Below the pieces are notes generated by a model. That model saw only the letters and a program-made list of their open reading frames with translations. It ran no database searches and was not told the origin of the DNA. Shown one piece after another: positions 63,621-64,000 of a stretch of DNA of 64,000 nucleotides (position 1 is its first letter; the number at the start of each line of letters is the position of its first letter). Origin of the DNA: an uncultured Gammaproteobacteria bacterium. GTDB taxonomy: Bacteria > Pseudomonadota > Gammaproteobacteria > Arenicellales > JAANXG01. Location of the stretch: assembly GCA_947259705.1 (NCBI GenBank), contig CAMYNL010000012.1:18419-82418 (forward strand). The letters are read 5' to 3'. The position numbers and the translations under genes were made by a program.

Positions 63621-64000
63621 AGGGGAAAATCCCAGCACTAAACGACACGGTTACGGCTGAGGTGTCACTTTTTGCGTTCGGCCGCAATTGGCGCAAATAT
63701 CTTGCCACACTCACAGAAGCAGGCGTCAAAAGCGCCAAGTCTTCGCTGAGAGAAATATTGAATACGGACACGCTGTTAGGACGAAGCTTTGTAGACGTTG
63801 GGCGTGGTAGCGGATTGTTTAGCCTTGCAGCATAGTAGTTGGGGGCATCACCGGTGCATTCCTTTGATTACGATCCGGACTCTGTGTCGAGTGCGTTGTT
63901 GTTGAAAAGCCAATACGTTTTTACAGATAAAGCATGGATCATCAGCCGGGCTCGATATTATTGGCCCTGCTTAAATAATGACCTATTGTAGGCGTAAAGT
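63617..64000 (+). pseudogene. Broken SAM-dependent methyltransferase at the window edge
   Basis: The frame opens with ATGA overlap after the glycosyltransferase and reads EVSLFAFGRNWRKYLATL, then SFVDVGRGSGLFSLAA, a SAM motif I whose usual cysteine is arginine. It meets two consecutive TAG codons at 63833-63838. The same frame then continues recognisably as HSFDYDPDSVSSALLLKSQY and FTDKAWII, the expected motif II region, to another stop at 63989. I infer a methyltransferase inactivated by nonsense changes. Its 3' part may continue beyond the window. Confidence 0.7.

Overview
The window is a stretch of gammaproteobacterial chromosome. It is GC-rich in the core part, with ordinary gammaproteobacterial housekeeping operons, RfaH, CnoX, LapA/LapB and heptose synthesis for an LPS core. 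The order mtaD-ubiG-mupP-yciK diverging from mtnA-gyrA-serC-pheA-hisC-tyrA-aroA-cmk-rpsA-ihfB, followed by a surface-polysaccharide locus, matches what I recall of the Pseudomonas aeruginosa PA3173-PA3160 region. The gene content would fit a purple-sulfur or other sulfur-oxidising type gammaproteobacterium, but I cannot name the species. Non-ATG starts (GTG and TTG) are frequent.

Region 1 (1-6555, + strand apart from a cut-off ypjD-like gene at the left edge): ffh, then the rpsP-rimM-trmD-rplS translation operon running into a periplasmic TPR protein and xerD. Region 2 (6573-15196): convergent cnoX and a tRNA-Glu(CTC) on the minus strand, then pcnB, yciO, trpS (with a predicted Fe-S cluster motif), scpA, scpB, rluB, an endonuclease-III relative, a family-2 glycosyltransferase and rsd. 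Region 3 (15201-20797, minus strand): a very tight operon reading mtaD, ubiG, mupP, rmuC, a phytoene-synthase-like protein and yciK. Region 4 (20904-36945, + strand): mtnA, cysC, gyrA, the serC/serA/pheA/hisC/tyrA/aroA/cmk/rpsA amino-acid and translation block, ihfB, lapA, lapB and a small exported ComEA-type protein.

Region 5 (37102-41587, + strand) starts the envelope-glycan region: ugd, hldA, hldD, rfaH and a winged-helix regulator. Directly after the regulator lies a near-perfect ops/JUMPstart element (41632-41643), the site where RfaH is recruited. Region 6 (41659-64000) is the accessory glycan cluster. It begins with a decayed nucleotide-sugar dehydrogenase, then has a UDP-glucuronate-4-epimerase-like gene, gmd, a decayed IS5-type element, an ABC flippase/exporter, six family-4 glycosyltransferases, one unusual GT-A-like protein, an FkbM methyltransferase, two other methyltransferases and three sulfotransferase-like proteins. 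It also holds an intact IS5-type element and, at the right edge, a broken methyltransferase. One gene (55851-57197) is a chimera of a family-4 glycosyltransferase and the C-terminal half of a UDP-GlcNAc 2-epimerase.

How it fits together: Ugd and the epimerase would supply UDP-GlcA and UDP-GalA, Gmd would supply GDP-4-keto-6-deoxymannose, and CysC would supply PAPS for the sulfotransferases. The glycosyltransferases would assemble a lipid-linked oligosaccharide and the ABC protein would flip or export it. RfaH acting at ops would let polymerase read through the long operon. The inferred product is a sulfated, methylated, uronic-acid-containing surface glycan. I saw no Wzx, Wzy, Wzz or initiating phosphoglycosyltransferase in the window. 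The only stretches longer than 300 bases without an intact gene are 41588-42191 (ops plus dehydrogenase pseudogene), 44280-45242 (hairpin plus IS remnant) and the right edge (methyltransferase pseudogene). No CRISPR array or rRNA was seen.
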